From the NCBI GenBank assembly GCA_965216905.1, contig OZ244213.1, forward strand, positions 1,674,001 to 1,738,000: 64,000 nucleotides of DNA, read 5' to 3'. Numbering within the stretch: the first letter of the stretch is position 1; every line of letters begins with the position of its first letter. This document shows positions 1 to 7,481 of the stretch, one piece after another. The notes under the pieces are model-generated. The model ran no database searches. It was given only the letters and a program-made list of their open reading frames with translations, and was not told the DNA's origin. The translations under genes and the position numbers were made by a program. The stretch comes from G965216905 sp965216905 (GTDB lineage Bacteria > Actinomycetota > Acidimicrobiia > Spongiisociales > ZC4RG35).

Positions 1-25
1 CAACAGCGCGTCCGGCCCGCCGCCC

Positions 26-31
26 TACAGT
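26..31 (+). promoter_or_regulatory. -10 box TACAGT of metY, leaderless type
   Basis: TACAGT ends 6 bases before the metY ATG. Transcription normally starts about 7 bases after a -10 box, so the mRNA would begin at or next to the start codon with no room for a Shine-Dalgarno site. The same geometry recurs before about 23 genes in the window. Confidence 0.5.
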
Positions 32-37
32 GCTGCC

Positions 38-1330
38 ATGGTCACACCGGACACCCCCGGTATCGAGACGCTGTCGGTTCATGCAGGGACCCGGCCCGAT
101 CCGGTGACGGGGGCGCGAGTGCCACCCATCTATCGGAGTGCCTCGTTCGTCTTCGAGGACACCGCCCATGCGGCGTCCCTGTTCAATCTCGAGGTTCCCG
201 GCCACATCTACTCCCGGATCTCGAACCCCACCGTCGCCGTGTTCGAGGAACGAATGGCGGCATTGGAACGGGGCGTCGGCGCCGTCGCGACGGCGTCGGG
301 GCAGGCGGCACTGCACCTGGCGGTCGTCACGATGGCGTCGGGAGGCGACCACGTCGTGTGTTCGTCGGCGGTGTACGGGGGGACGGCCAACCTCTTCATC
401 CACACGTTGCCGCGGTTCGGCATCACCACGACCTTCGTCGACCCTCGCCACCCCGAGGCGGTCGCCGACGCCATCCGGCCCGAGACGAAGCTGGTGATCG
501 CCGAGACCATCGGCAACCCCACGATGACCGTGCTCGACATTCCTGCCGTCGCCGATGTGGCGCACGATGCCGGAGTGCCGCTCCTCGTCGACAACACGTT
601 TGCCACCCCGGTGCTGTGCCGCCCCATCGAGCATGGCGCCGACCTGGTGTTCCACTCGGCGACGAAGTTCATCTGTGGCCACGGCACCGACATCGGTGGC
701 GTCCTGGTGGACGGGGGAACCTTCGACTGGGAGGCGTCGGGGCGACATCCCACCCTGACCGAGCCCTATGCGGCATACCGGGACATCGACTTCGTCGATG
801 AGTACGGCCCGGCCGCGTTCATCGTCCGTGCCCGCGTGGAGGGTCTGCGCGACTTCGGTGGCACGATGAGCGCCGACACCGCCTTCGCGATGATTCGCGG
901 CCTGGAGTCGCTGTCCGCCCGGATGGACCGGCATGTGGCAAATGCGCGGCAGATCGTCGAACACCTCGAGAACTCGCCGGCCGTGTCATGGGTCTCGTAC
1001 CCGGGTTCGGAGGCTCATCCCGAGCACCACCTCGCCGCCCGGCTGCTTCCCCGCGGGGCCGGCTCGATCCTCGCCTTCGGGGTTCAGGGCGGCCGGTCGG
1101 CGGGGAGCCGGTTCATCGAATCGGTTCGCCTCTTCAGCCATCTGGCCAACGTCGGTGACGTCCGGTCGCTGGTGATCCACCCGGCATCCACCACCCACCA
1201 GCAGCTGTCCGACGAACAACTGGCCGCAACCGGCATCGACCAGGGCCTGGTGCGCATGTCGGTCGGTCTCGAGGATCCCGATGATCTGATCGACGATCTC
1301 GAACGGGCGCTCCGCCGAGCGACCGCATGA
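38..1330 (+). CDS. metY: O-acetylhomoserine sulfhydrylase (MetY), PLP enzyme
   Basis: Cytosolic Cys/Met-metabolism PLP enzyme that makes homocysteine from O-acetylhomoserine and sulfide. The 430 residues are the usual length for MetY, longer than most cystathionine synthases. The PLP lysine is K210 in HSATKF, the cofactor-binding Asp is D185 in LLVDNTFATP, and the N-terminal ETLSVHAG is typical. The next gene overlaps by 4 bases and metX follows, so direct sulfhydrylation of O-acetylhomoserine is the natural reading. A leaderless -10 box lies just upstream. Only 37 bases precede the gene here, so a SAM riboswitch farther out cannot be judged. Methionine gamma-lyase is less likely given metX. 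Confidence 0.93.
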   Translation: MVTPDTPGIETLSVHAGTRPDPVTGARVPPIYRSASFVFEDTAHAASLFNLEVPGHIYSRISNPTVAVFEERMAALERGVGAVATASGQAALHLAVVTMASGGDHVVCSSAVYGGTANLFIHTLPRFGITTTFVDPRHPEAVADAIRPETKLVIAETIGNPTMTVLDIPAVADVAHDAGVPLLVDNTFATPVLCRPIEHGADLVFHSATKFICGHGTDIGGVLVDGGTFDWEASGRHPTLTEPYAAYRDIDFVDEYGPAAFIVRARVEGLRDFGGTMSADTAFAMIRGLESLSARMDRHVANARQIVEHLENSPAVSWVSYPGSEAHPEHHLAARLLPRGAGSILAFGVQGGRSAGSRFIESVRLFSHLANVGDVRSLVIHPASTTHQQLSDEQLAATGIDQGLVRMSVGLEDPDDLIDDLERALRRATA

Positions 1331-2133
1331 AGCTCACCGTCGACGGGCACGAAGTCTTCGCCCATACCGGCGGAGTTGCCGCTCGTCGCGAAGGCGTCGG
1401 CGTCGTCCTGGTTCACGGAGCGGGACAGGATCACTCGGTGTGGGCATACCAGACCCGAATGCTTGCCAACCAGGACATCCCGACCTTCGCACCCGACCTC
1501 CCCGGTCATGGACGCTCGGCCGGTGCCCCAATCGGCACGATCTCCGGTCTCGGCAACTGGCTGCTGTTGTTCCTCGACGCCACCGGGGTCGGCCGGGCCA
1601 TGGTGGTGGGGCACTCCATGGGTTCGTACCTGGCGATTTCGGCTGCGGCGGCGGCTCCGGCCCGGTTCGCCGGATTGGTGTTGACCGGGACCAGCGACCG
1701 AATGCCGGTCCACCCGGCGTTGCTCGACGCCGCCGGGGCCGGCGACCTGCTGGCTGCTGAGCTCATCACCGGATGGACCCACGCCTTCGGTGACCGTTTC
1801 GGCGGGAATCCCAGCCCGGGCCTGTGGGCACGGGGGTTGACCACCCGCCTCCTGGAACGATCACTCGATTCGAGCCTGGCCGTGTCGCTGCAGGCGGTTG
1901 CCACCCACGACCCCACCGAAGACGCGGCGCTGGTCGAGTGTCCGGTCACGGTGGTGGTGGCGGACGACGATCGGATGGCGAACCCGACTGGAGCGGCCCG
2001 GCTCGCCGCACGATTCTCGAGCGGGTCGGTTGTCTCCGTGCCGGGCGGGCACGGCGCCATGCTCGACCACCCTCGGGGAATCGCCCGGGCGATCCTCGAG
2101 GCCTACCGGTCGCTACCCGAGTCTCCCGCATAG
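1327..2133 (+). CDS. alpha/beta hydrolase between metY and metX
   Basis: A 268-residue alpha/beta-hydrolase fold protein with an oxyanion segment VHGAG (H30), a nucleophile elbow GHSMGS (S97), a late acid in ADDDRM and a late His in GGHGAMLDHP, so the triad looks complete. The start overlaps the metY stop (ATGA), which implies coupled translation, and the stop is followed 9 bases later by metX. There is no signal peptide. The substrate cannot be read from sequence; the position suggests a role beside sulfur amino acid synthesis, perhaps ester or thioester clean-up, but that is inference. Confidence 0.85.
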   Translation: MKLTVDGHEVFAHTGGVAARREGVGVVLVHGAGQDHSVWAYQTRMLANQDIPTFAPDLPGHGRSAGAPIGTISGLGNWLLLFLDATGVGRAMVVGHSMGSYLAISAAAAAPARFAGLVLTGTSDRMPVHPALLDAAGAGDLLAAELITGWTHAFGDRFGGNPSPGLWARGLTTRLLERSLDSSLAVSLQAVATHDPTEDAALVECPVTVVVADDDRMANPTGAARLAARFSSGSVVSVPGGHGAMLDHPRGIARAILEAYRSLPESPA

Positions 2134-2142
2134 ACTCGAACG

Positions 2143-3303
2143 GTGCACCAGTCCTCCAGCGTCGGCCGGGTGGAGTCTCGGATCGTTTCCCTGCCCGGCG
2201 GATTCACCGCCCAGTCGGGTGCGTTCCTCCCGGAGCTGCAACTGGCCTACGAGCAGTACGGCGAGTTCGATGACGATGCATCCAACGTGGTGCTGGTGTT
2301 CCACGCCCTGACGGGAAGCCAGCATGCGGCCGGGCACAACCCGTCGGTTCCGGCGGTGGGCGCCCGATGGACCGAGGAGATGCATGCGGGCTGGTGGGAC
2401 GGCTATATCGGACCCGGTCGGGGCATTGACACCGACCGTTACGCAGTGCTGTGCGTCAACTACCTGGGCGGCTGCTACGGCAGCACCGGGCCGTCGTCGA
2501 TCGACCCGGACAGCGGCGAACCGTACGGTTCACAGTTTCCCGACCTGACGCTCACCGACATCGTCGACTCCCAGGTGCGGCTGCTCGACCATCTGGGCAT
2601 CGAGCGATTGCATGCGGTGGTGGGCGGCTCGGTGGGCGGCATGATGTGCGCCGTGTTCGCCACCCGCTACCCGGACCGGGTGGGAAAGGTGATCCCCGTC
2701 GCTGCTTCGCTTCACACCTCCAGCCTCCAGGTGCTCCACAATTTCGAGCAGATGTTCGCCATCATGTCCGACCCCGACTTCAAAGGAGGCGACTACTACC
2801 CGGGGACCGGCCCGGATCTTGGGCTGGCCCTCGCTCGCATGATCGGCCACAAGACCTTCGTCAGCCTGGAAGCGCTCCGCGACCGGGCGAGAGACGAGAT
2901 CATGGGCTCGGATGTGATCGGTGGGTACGCCATCGGTCATCCGCTGGAGTCCTACATGCTGCACCAGGGTCAGAAGTTCGTGAAGCGTTTCGATGCCAAC
3001 ACGTATCTGCTGGTGATGAAGGCCTGGCAGCAGTTCGATCTGGTACGTGAGGTCGGTGGCACGTCGGGCAGGCTGGAGTCGCTGCTCGGACGCTGTCGGC
3101 ACCAGCTCTGGCAGCTGTTCAGCATCGATTCGGACGTTTGTTACTACCCCGAAGAACAGGAGCGGTCGGTGGCGGCGTTGCGGGAGGCCGACGTCCCGGC
3201 CCGGCGGTTCACCGTGCACTCCGAGAAGGGGCACGACTCGTTCCTGATCGAGCCCGAGCTGTACACGGCACTCTTGCGGGATGCGCTCGACGGCCACTGG
3301 TGA
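2143..3303 (+). CDS. metX: homoserine O-acetyltransferase (MetX)
   Basis: Alpha/beta-hydrolase-fold acyltransferase that activates homoserine with acetyl-CoA, supplying MetY. It has 386 residues, normal for MetX. Visible hallmarks are NYLGGCYGSTGP, the nucleophile S163 in GGSVGGM (most relatives have GGSMGG), an Asp in SIDSDVCYYPEEQ and the catalytic His in SEKGHDSFL. The start is GTG; a TAGACT box that overlaps the previous gene's stop lies 6 bases upstream, so the gene may also have its own leaderless promoter. Succinyl-CoA specificity cannot be excluded from sequence alone, but pairing with metY favours acetyl. Confidence 0.92.
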   Translation: MHQSSSVGRVESRIVSLPGGFTAQSGAFLPELQLAYEQYGEFDDDASNVVLVFHALTGSQHAAGHNPSVPAVGARWTEEMHAGWWDGYIGPGRGIDTDRYAVLCVNYLGGCYGSTGPSSIDPDSGEPYGSQFPDLTLTDIVDSQVRLLDHLGIERLHAVVGGSVGGMMCAVFATRYPDRVGKVIPVAASLHTSSLQVLHNFEQMFAIMSDPDFKGGDYYPGTGPDLGLALARMIGHKTFVSLEALRDRARDEIMGSDVIGGYAIGHPLESYMLHQGQKFVKRFDANTYLLVMKAWQQFDLVREVGGTSGRLESLLGRCRHQLWQLFSIDSDVCYYPEEQERSVAALREADVPARRFTVHSEKGHDSFLIEPELYTALLRDALDGHW

Positions 3304-3321
3304 GGGTGGCCGTCGCCTGAG

Positions 3322-4113
3322 CTAGACGAGTCCTCGAGCAGGACGACCCGGTCCGGGCGGCCCGGCAAACACCTGAGCGATCTCCAGCCAACGGCGGGCC
3401 ACGTCGCCTTCTACGACGAGGTGGGTGTCGGAGGGATGCAGTCGCTGCGCCACGACGAGGCAGAACTCCTCGAGGGGGCCGGTGATCGAGTTGTCCGACC
3501 CGTCGTTCCAAACCCGTACGGTGCCCGTCGGGCCGCGCAGCGCCACCCGAACCCGCTCCTCCGGCACTTCCAGCCCGCGATTCGCGAACGTGAAGCGAAA
3601 CGTCTTGACCCCGAGTTCGGCCACATGAAAGAGCCGATCGGTCGGGAGGCGATCCACACTCAGTGCTCCGGCGACGTCTTCCCCGTGTGCCCAGGTCTCC
3701 ATCAGCCGGGCGACGACCGAGCTGGCGGCGCGCATCGGCGGCCCGTACCAGGGCAGTCGCGCTTCGGCATCGACTCCGCTCATCACCTCGACGAAGTCCG
3801 AGCGAGCGGTGCGCCACCACTCGAGCAGTTGTTTCGGCACCAGCCCTCGGCCCCGAGCGAGGTGACCCGCCATCAGGTCGCCCGCCACGAAGCCGTCCTC
3901 TCCCAGCGCGGCGTTGATCTGGTCGGCGAACGCATCCGGGTCGCGGGCGGCGAGTGCTGCCTGCTCGTCGAAGAAGGCGAGGTGGGAGATCTGGTCGCGA
4001 ATCGACCATCCTTCGGCCGGGGTCGGCAGATCCCATTCGCTGTCGGACAATCCGGCGACCAGCCGGTCGAGGTCCTCTTGCTCGGCGGTCAGGTCGGCGA
4101 GTACGTCGTGCAT
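3322..4113 (-). CDS. TIGR03084/DinB-like metal-binding protein
   Basis: A 263-residue protein of the mycothiol-dependent maleylpyruvate isomerase-like (DinB) superfamily, TIGR03084 type. The N-terminal four-helix bundle carries the likely metal ligands in ISHLAFFDE and later in METWAHGEDV; the C-terminal half resembles the wall-of-sheet domain common in these proteins. I chose the ATG that begins MHDVLADL because upstream residues read through the divergent DksA-like gene. The reaction is unknown; many relatives use mycothiol in thiol transfer or detoxification. The divergent start sites are only 40 bases apart. Confidence 0.8.
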   Translation of the reverse strand: MHDVLADLTAEQEDLDRLVAGLSDSEWDLPTPAEGWSIRDQISHLAFFDEQAALAARDPDAFADQINAALGEDGFVAGDLMAGHLARGRGLVPKQLLEWWRTARSDFVEVMSGVDAEARLPWYGPPMRAASSVVARLMETWAHGEDVAGALSVDRLPTDRLFHVAELGVKTFRFTFANRGLEVPEERVRVALRGPTGTVRVWNDGSDNSITGPLEEFCLVVAQRLHPSDTHLVVEGDVARRWLEIAQVFAGPPGPGRPARGLV

Positions 4114-4153
4114 GGACCCGTTGTAGCCGACCGGGCGATAGCCTGACCAGCCG

Positions 4154-4495
4154 ATGCCGAGTCGTCCTCCCCATCTCACCGACCTCGCGTCCCGGCTCGA
4201 GGCCCGGCGAACGGAACTCTCCCGTGAGCTCAGCCGGCTGACCGAGCCGCCCGCCGAAGGCGCCACCGTATCGTTCGGCAAGCGGATCGGCGACGGTACG
4301 ACGGAGGCGGTCGAGCGTTTGGCAACCACCGCGACCGCTCGGGCCATCGCCCGCTCGATCGCCGAAGTCGACCAGGCGCTGCACGCCATCGACGATGGCT
4401 CCTACGGCGTGTGCGAGCGGTGTGATGCCGACATCCCGATCGAGCGCTTGGAGGCACGGCCGGCCACCACGAGATGTGTGGCCTGCGCGGACTGA
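4154..4495 (+). CDS. DksA/TraR-type C4 zinc finger protein
   Basis: A 113-residue protein with a helical N-terminal half (residues about 8-80) and a C-terminal C4 zinc finger formed by C87, C90, C108 and C111 (CERC and CVAC). This is the DksA/TraR layout, in which a coiled coil enters the RNA polymerase secondary channel. Actinobacterial homologs are poorly studied and the acidic tip residues typical of DksA are not obvious, so the effect on polymerase is uncertain. A TAGCCT box (4139-4144) ends 9 bases before the ATG, consistent with a leaderless transcript. The nitroreductase gene starts 23 bases after its stop. Confidence 0.85.
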   Translation: MPSRPPHLTDLASRLEARRTELSRELSRLTEPPAEGATVSFGKRIGDGTTEAVERLATTATARAIARSIAEVDQALHAIDDGSYGVCERCDADIPIERLEARPATTRCVACAD

Positions 4496-4518
4496 CCAGT
4501 CCGACCAGACTGGCCGGC

Positions 4519-5139
4519 ATGGAGCTTCGAGACACGATTCGCAAACGACGCATGGTCCGCGCCTACCGGACAGACGAACCGGTGCCCGGCGCGGTGATCG
4601 ACGAGATGCTCGCCCACGCCATCCGGGCACCCAGCGCCGGTTTCAGCCAGGGATGGGACTTCCTGGTGCTGCGCGACCGGTCCGATGTCGACCGGTTCTG
4701 GGACTCGACCACCGATCGATCCGATGAGGCGGATTCGTGGCTGCAGGGGCTGATGACGGCCCCGGTGCTGATCGTGTGCCTCTCGGACAAGGATCGCTAC
4801 CGCGACCGGTACGCCGAGCCCGACAAGGGGTGGTCGGACCGTTCGGAGGCCCACTGGCCGGTGCCCTACTGGGACGTCGACACGGGGATGGCCGCCATGC
4901 TGATGCTGCTCACGGCCGTCGACCACGGGCTCGGTGCGTGCTTCTTCGGGGTTCCACCCGAACATCACGACCGGTTCAGAGCCGACTTCGACATTCCGTC
5001 CAACCGCACTCCCGTCGGCGTGATCAGCCTCGGACATCCGGCTCCCGACCGTCGCTCCCCGTCGCTGAAACGCGGCCGCCGCCCCATCCCCGAAGTCGCC
5101 CACCTCGGCCGCTTCGGCACCCCCTACCCGACGGACTGA
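4519..5139 (+). CDS. nitroreductase-family FMN oxidoreductase
   Basis: A 206-residue flavoprotein of the nitroreductase superfamily. The N-terminal IRKRRMVRAY supplies the FMN phosphate contacts, RAPSAGFSQGW is the usual second FMN segment, and GACFFGVPPE near residue 150 is also typical. The family reduces nitro groups, quinones or flavins with NAD(P)H, and some members have specialised roles. The ATG beginning MELRDTIRKRR was preferred because the conserved fold starts there; an upstream in-frame ATG would overlap the DksA-like gene. It ends just before a copy of the 51-base intergenic repeat. Confidence 0.85.
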   Translation: MELRDTIRKRRMVRAYRTDEPVPGAVIDEMLAHAIRAPSAGFSQGWDFLVLRDRSDVDRFWDSTTDRSDEADSWLQGLMTAPVLIVCLSDKDRYRDRYAEPDKGWSDRSEAHWPVPYWDVDTGMAAMLMLLTAVDHGLGACFFGVPPEHHDRFRADFDIPSNRTPVGVISLGHPAPDRRSPSLKRGRRPIPEVAHLGRFGTPYPTD

Positions 5140-5150
5140 CCGACCCCGCC

Positions 5151-5208
5151 GGCCTTTTTATCACCTCAGCGGGGTCAAAAACGGGTAGTCCAGGTCGCGA
5201 GAACGCCG
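5151..5208 (+). repeat. intergenic repeat copy R1
   Basis: First copy of an oriented repeat: TTTTTATCACC (5155-5165), then exactly 40 bases ending in GGTCGCGAGAACG (5193-5205). It lies 11 bases after the nitroreductase stop and points with that gene. The middle is more diverged than in R2 and R3, so the internal hairpin half-site CCGTTCT is degraded here. Confidence 0.75.
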
Positions 5209-5306
5209 GGGCCGGTCGGTGTGGCGTGGCCGTCGGGCATAGGCTGGTCGGACTCGACCTGGCCGGATGTCATCAACCGGTCGGCATGTCCAAGGAGGAT
5301 GAACGC

Positions 5307-5771
5307 ATGCCTCACTACCTGCCCGACGGCTACTCCCATGTATGCGCCGCACTCTGTGTCGATGGGGCCGCTGACGCGATCGACTGGTACTGCCAAGTGC
5401 TCGGTGGGTCCGAGCGGATGCGGATGGACGGACCCGGCGGGACGGTCATGCACGCCGAGGTCTTGTTCGGGGAGTCGGTGTTGATGCTCAGCGATCCATT
5501 CCCCGAGATGAATTGGCATCCACCAGCTGGAGACATGCGCTTCTCAGCGGCGATCAATCTCTATGTGGAGGACGTCGACGAAGTGACCGAGTTGGCCCGT
5601 CAACGCGGCGCCTCAGTCGTCGCCGAACCCGCCGACCAGTTCTACGGCGACCGATCGGCCACCTTCGTCGATCCCTTCGGGCACCAGTGGTCCCTCATGC
5701 AGCACATCGAGGATGTGACGCCCGAAGAGATGGAGCGTCGGATGGCGGAGATGGCCGGCGGGGAGGGGTGA
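5307..5771 (+). CDS. VOC-family (PhnB/glyoxalase-like) protein
   Basis: A 154-residue vicinal oxygen chelate protein. The residues AALCVDGAADAIDWYCQVLGG and the C-terminal ATFVDPFGHQWSL are the paired beta-alpha-beta-beta-beta modules seen in PhnB-like proteins. The start is the ATG preceded at 8 bases by a near-perfect AAGGAGG (5292-5298); an earlier in-frame ATG at 5286 lies before that site and is unlikely. The function is not determined; such proteins are often resistance or small-molecule binding proteins. It ends before a hairpin and repeat copy R4. Confidence 0.85.
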   Translation: MPHYLPDGYSHVCAALCVDGAADAIDWYCQVLGGSERMRMDGPGGTVMHAEVLFGESVLMLSDPFPEMNWHPPAGDMRFSAAINLYVEDVDEVTELARQRGASVVAEPADQFYGDRSATFVDPFGHQWSLMQHIEDVTPEEMERRMAEMAGGEG

Positions 5772-5820
5772 GCCGAGGCGGCTCGGGAGCGCGTCAGGGT
5801 CGAGGTGACGGTGCCCGACA

Positions 5821-5854
5821 GTGCCCTTCTCTTGTCGAGAACGGCACATTTTCC
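5821..5854 (+). terminator. hairpin terminator after the VOC gene
   Basis: GTGCCCTTCTC (5821-5831) pairs with GAGAACGGCAC (5837-5847) around a 5-base loop, with one C-C mismatch, followed by ATTTTCC. It lies 50 bases past the VOC stop. The right arm overlaps repeat copy R4, so the repeat helps form the hairpin. Confidence 0.55.
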
Positions 5855-5878
5855 GGACCGTTTGGGTCATAAAAAGCC
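5836..5878 (-). repeat. intergenic repeat copy R4 (diverged)
   Basis: On the minus strand this reads GGCTTTTTATGACC and later CCGTTCTCG, matching the family but lacking the final GGTCGCGAGAACGG. It lies about 20 bases downstream of the minus-strand beta-hydroxyacid dehydrogenase gene and points with it, as the other copies do with their upstream genes. Confidence 0.6.
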
Positions 5879-5898
5879 AGCGAGGCGGCCGACCGGTC

Positions 5899-6789
5899 CT
5901 ATCCGCCGACCTCGATGCCGGCGAGGTGTTCGAGGGCTTTGACGAGGGCGTGGTTGCCGTCGGAGCCCAGCCCGCGTCGTTGGAGACTGGTGTACAGGTG
6001 ATGGATGGTGGCGGTGGTGATGGTGGGAACACCCAGCTCCTCGGCCGCTTCGAGCACCAGCCGGAGATCTTTCTGTTGCAAGTCGATGGTGAATCCGGGT
6101 TGCCAATCGCGAACGATCATCTGCGGGCCACGGTTCGACAGCATCCAGGAACCGGCGGCTCCGCCGGTGACCGCCTCCAACGTCCGCTCGAGATCGACCC
6201 CCGCCGCCTGAGCGAACAGCAACGCCTCCGAGGCGGCGAGTTGGTTGCCGACCACCAGGATCTGATTCACGAGCTTGACCACCTGCCCTGCCCCGACCTC
6301 GCCGACGTGGGTGATGGTCGTCCCGAACGCCTCGAGATAGGGGAGTGCTCGCTCGACGTCGCCCGTTTCGCCGCCGACCATCACCGACAGCGTGCCGCGT
6401 TCGGCGCCTTCGGACCCACCCGACACCGGGGCGTCGATCCACGACCCGCCGTGGTCCGCCACGAGGCCGGCCAGCCGCCGGGTGACACCGGGGCTGATCG
6501 TCGAGTGATCGACGACCAGCGTCCCCTCGGAGATCCCGCCGAGGATGCCCCGCTCGCCCTCGACGACGGCCTCCACGTCGGGAGAATCGGAGACGCAGAT
6601 CATCACGATGTCACATCGTCCGGCTAAGTCGGCCGGGTCGGCCGCCACGGCCGCCCCTGCGGCCGCCAGCGGTTCGGTTCGTGCCTCGGTCCGGTTCCAT
6701 ACGGTCAGGTCGTGCCCGGCATCGATGAGGTTACGGGCCATTCCCCTGCCCATGATGCCCAACCCGATGAACCCGATCTTCTCACTCAT
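5899..6789 (-). CDS. 3-hydroxyisobutyrate dehydrogenase-family oxidoreductase
   Basis: A 296-residue NAD(P)-dependent beta-hydroxyacid dehydrogenase. The Rossmann motif GLGIMGRG lies at about residues 8-15, the substrate loop DAPVSGGSEGA near 120, and the catalytic lysine in VKLVNQI near 170. The C-terminal half is the all-helical dimerisation domain. The family oxidises 3-hydroxyisobutyrate (valine breakdown) or reduces succinic or glyoxylic semialdehyde; sequence alone does not choose among them. The ATG was selected because a TACCCT box ends 7 bases upstream and the preceding open frame has no homology. Repeat copy R4 follows the gene. Confidence 0.88.
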   Translation of the reverse strand: MSEKIGFIGLGIMGRGMARNLIDAGHDLTVWNRTEARTEPLAAAGAAVAADPADLAGRCDIVMICVSDSPDVEAVVEGERGILGGISEGTLVVDHSTISPGVTRRLAGLVADHGGSWIDAPVSGGSEGAERGTLSVMVGGETGDVERALPYLEAFGTTITHVGEVGAGQVVKLVNQILVVGNQLAASEALLFAQAAGVDLERTLEAVTGGAAGSWMLSNRGPQMIVRDWQPGFTIDLQQKDLRLVLEAAEELGVPTITTATIHHLYTSLQRRGLGSDGNHALVKALEHLAGIEVGG

Positions 6790-6863
6790 TTCGGCGAGGG
6801 TACCCTGCCCGACCGGCAGCAGACCCTTGAGGGTGGCGGGTGGCGCCGGTAGCGTGACAGTCG

Positions 6864-7472
6864 GTGTCGAGAGAGGAAATTCGGGGACGGATCGCACCGC
6901 TGGAGACTGAGGCGCGTCGTCGCGTCGATCCGGCCACGCATGCGGCGTGCGTCGACCTCCATGCGGTCTGGTATCGCACGTTGTCGTCGGTGGCAGCCCT
7001 CGACCCGCTTCGTGACGTCGAAGACCTGCTGCGTCTTCTCGCCCGACCACGAGTCACGAAGGCGCTGGCGTGGTCCGAAGGTGAGCTGGTCGGTGTGTCG
7101 TTCGTGACGAACGACATCGACAGCGTTCCGGGCATCTCTGCCGAGTTCTTTCGAGCGCGCTATCCCACCGAGACCGATGACGGAACGCTCTGGTACGTGA
7201 TCCGGGGTTATCAGCACCCGGCCCTCTCCGGTGTGCTCAGTCGCCTCACCCACGTGTGCGTCAAGGAGGCGCAACGTCACCGTGCGGAGGTGATCCTGTG
7301 GGACACGTCGAGCCTGCAACGCGAAGGGGCGAGGAAGTCGACGATGGCGGCGGTCGAAGAGGTCTACGGCGACACCGCCGAGATCTCCGAAGTCGATGTG
7401 GTGTCGTTCCAGGCCGTTCGGGTACCCGATCGGCGGCCGCACGGCACGGTCATCGACCTGCGCCGCGGCTGA
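6864..7472 (+). CDS. hypothetical protein, possibly acyltransferase-like
   Basis: A 202-residue protein I do not recognise. The first 50 residues are helical and charged; the middle has the alternation of strands and helices (ALAWSEGELVGVSFVTND, then AEVILWDTSS) seen in GNAT-type N-acyltransferases, but no clear acetyl-CoA loop is evident. The GTG start is the first in frame and its upstream region is shared with the divergent dehydrogenase promoter. It converges on the acyl-CoA carboxylase gene with a 9-base gap. Codon use matches its neighbours. Confidence 0.7.
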   Translation: MSREEIRGRIAPLETEARRRVDPATHAACVDLHAVWYRTLSSVAALDPLRDVEDLLRLLARPRVTKALAWSEGELVGVSFVTNDIDSVPGISAEFFRARYPTETDDGTLWYVIRGYQHPALSGVLSRLTHVCVKEAQRHRAEVILWDTSSLQREGARKSTMAAVEEVYGDTAEISEVDVVSFQAVRVPDRRPHGTVIDLRRG

Positions 7473-7481
7473 GGCGGCGTC

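Noticed and set aside
5151..5208. Repeat copies as classical rho-independent terminators
   Set aside because: In R1, R3 and R4 the T run comes before the hairpin half-sites, not after; only R2 has a proper stem directly in front of the T run.
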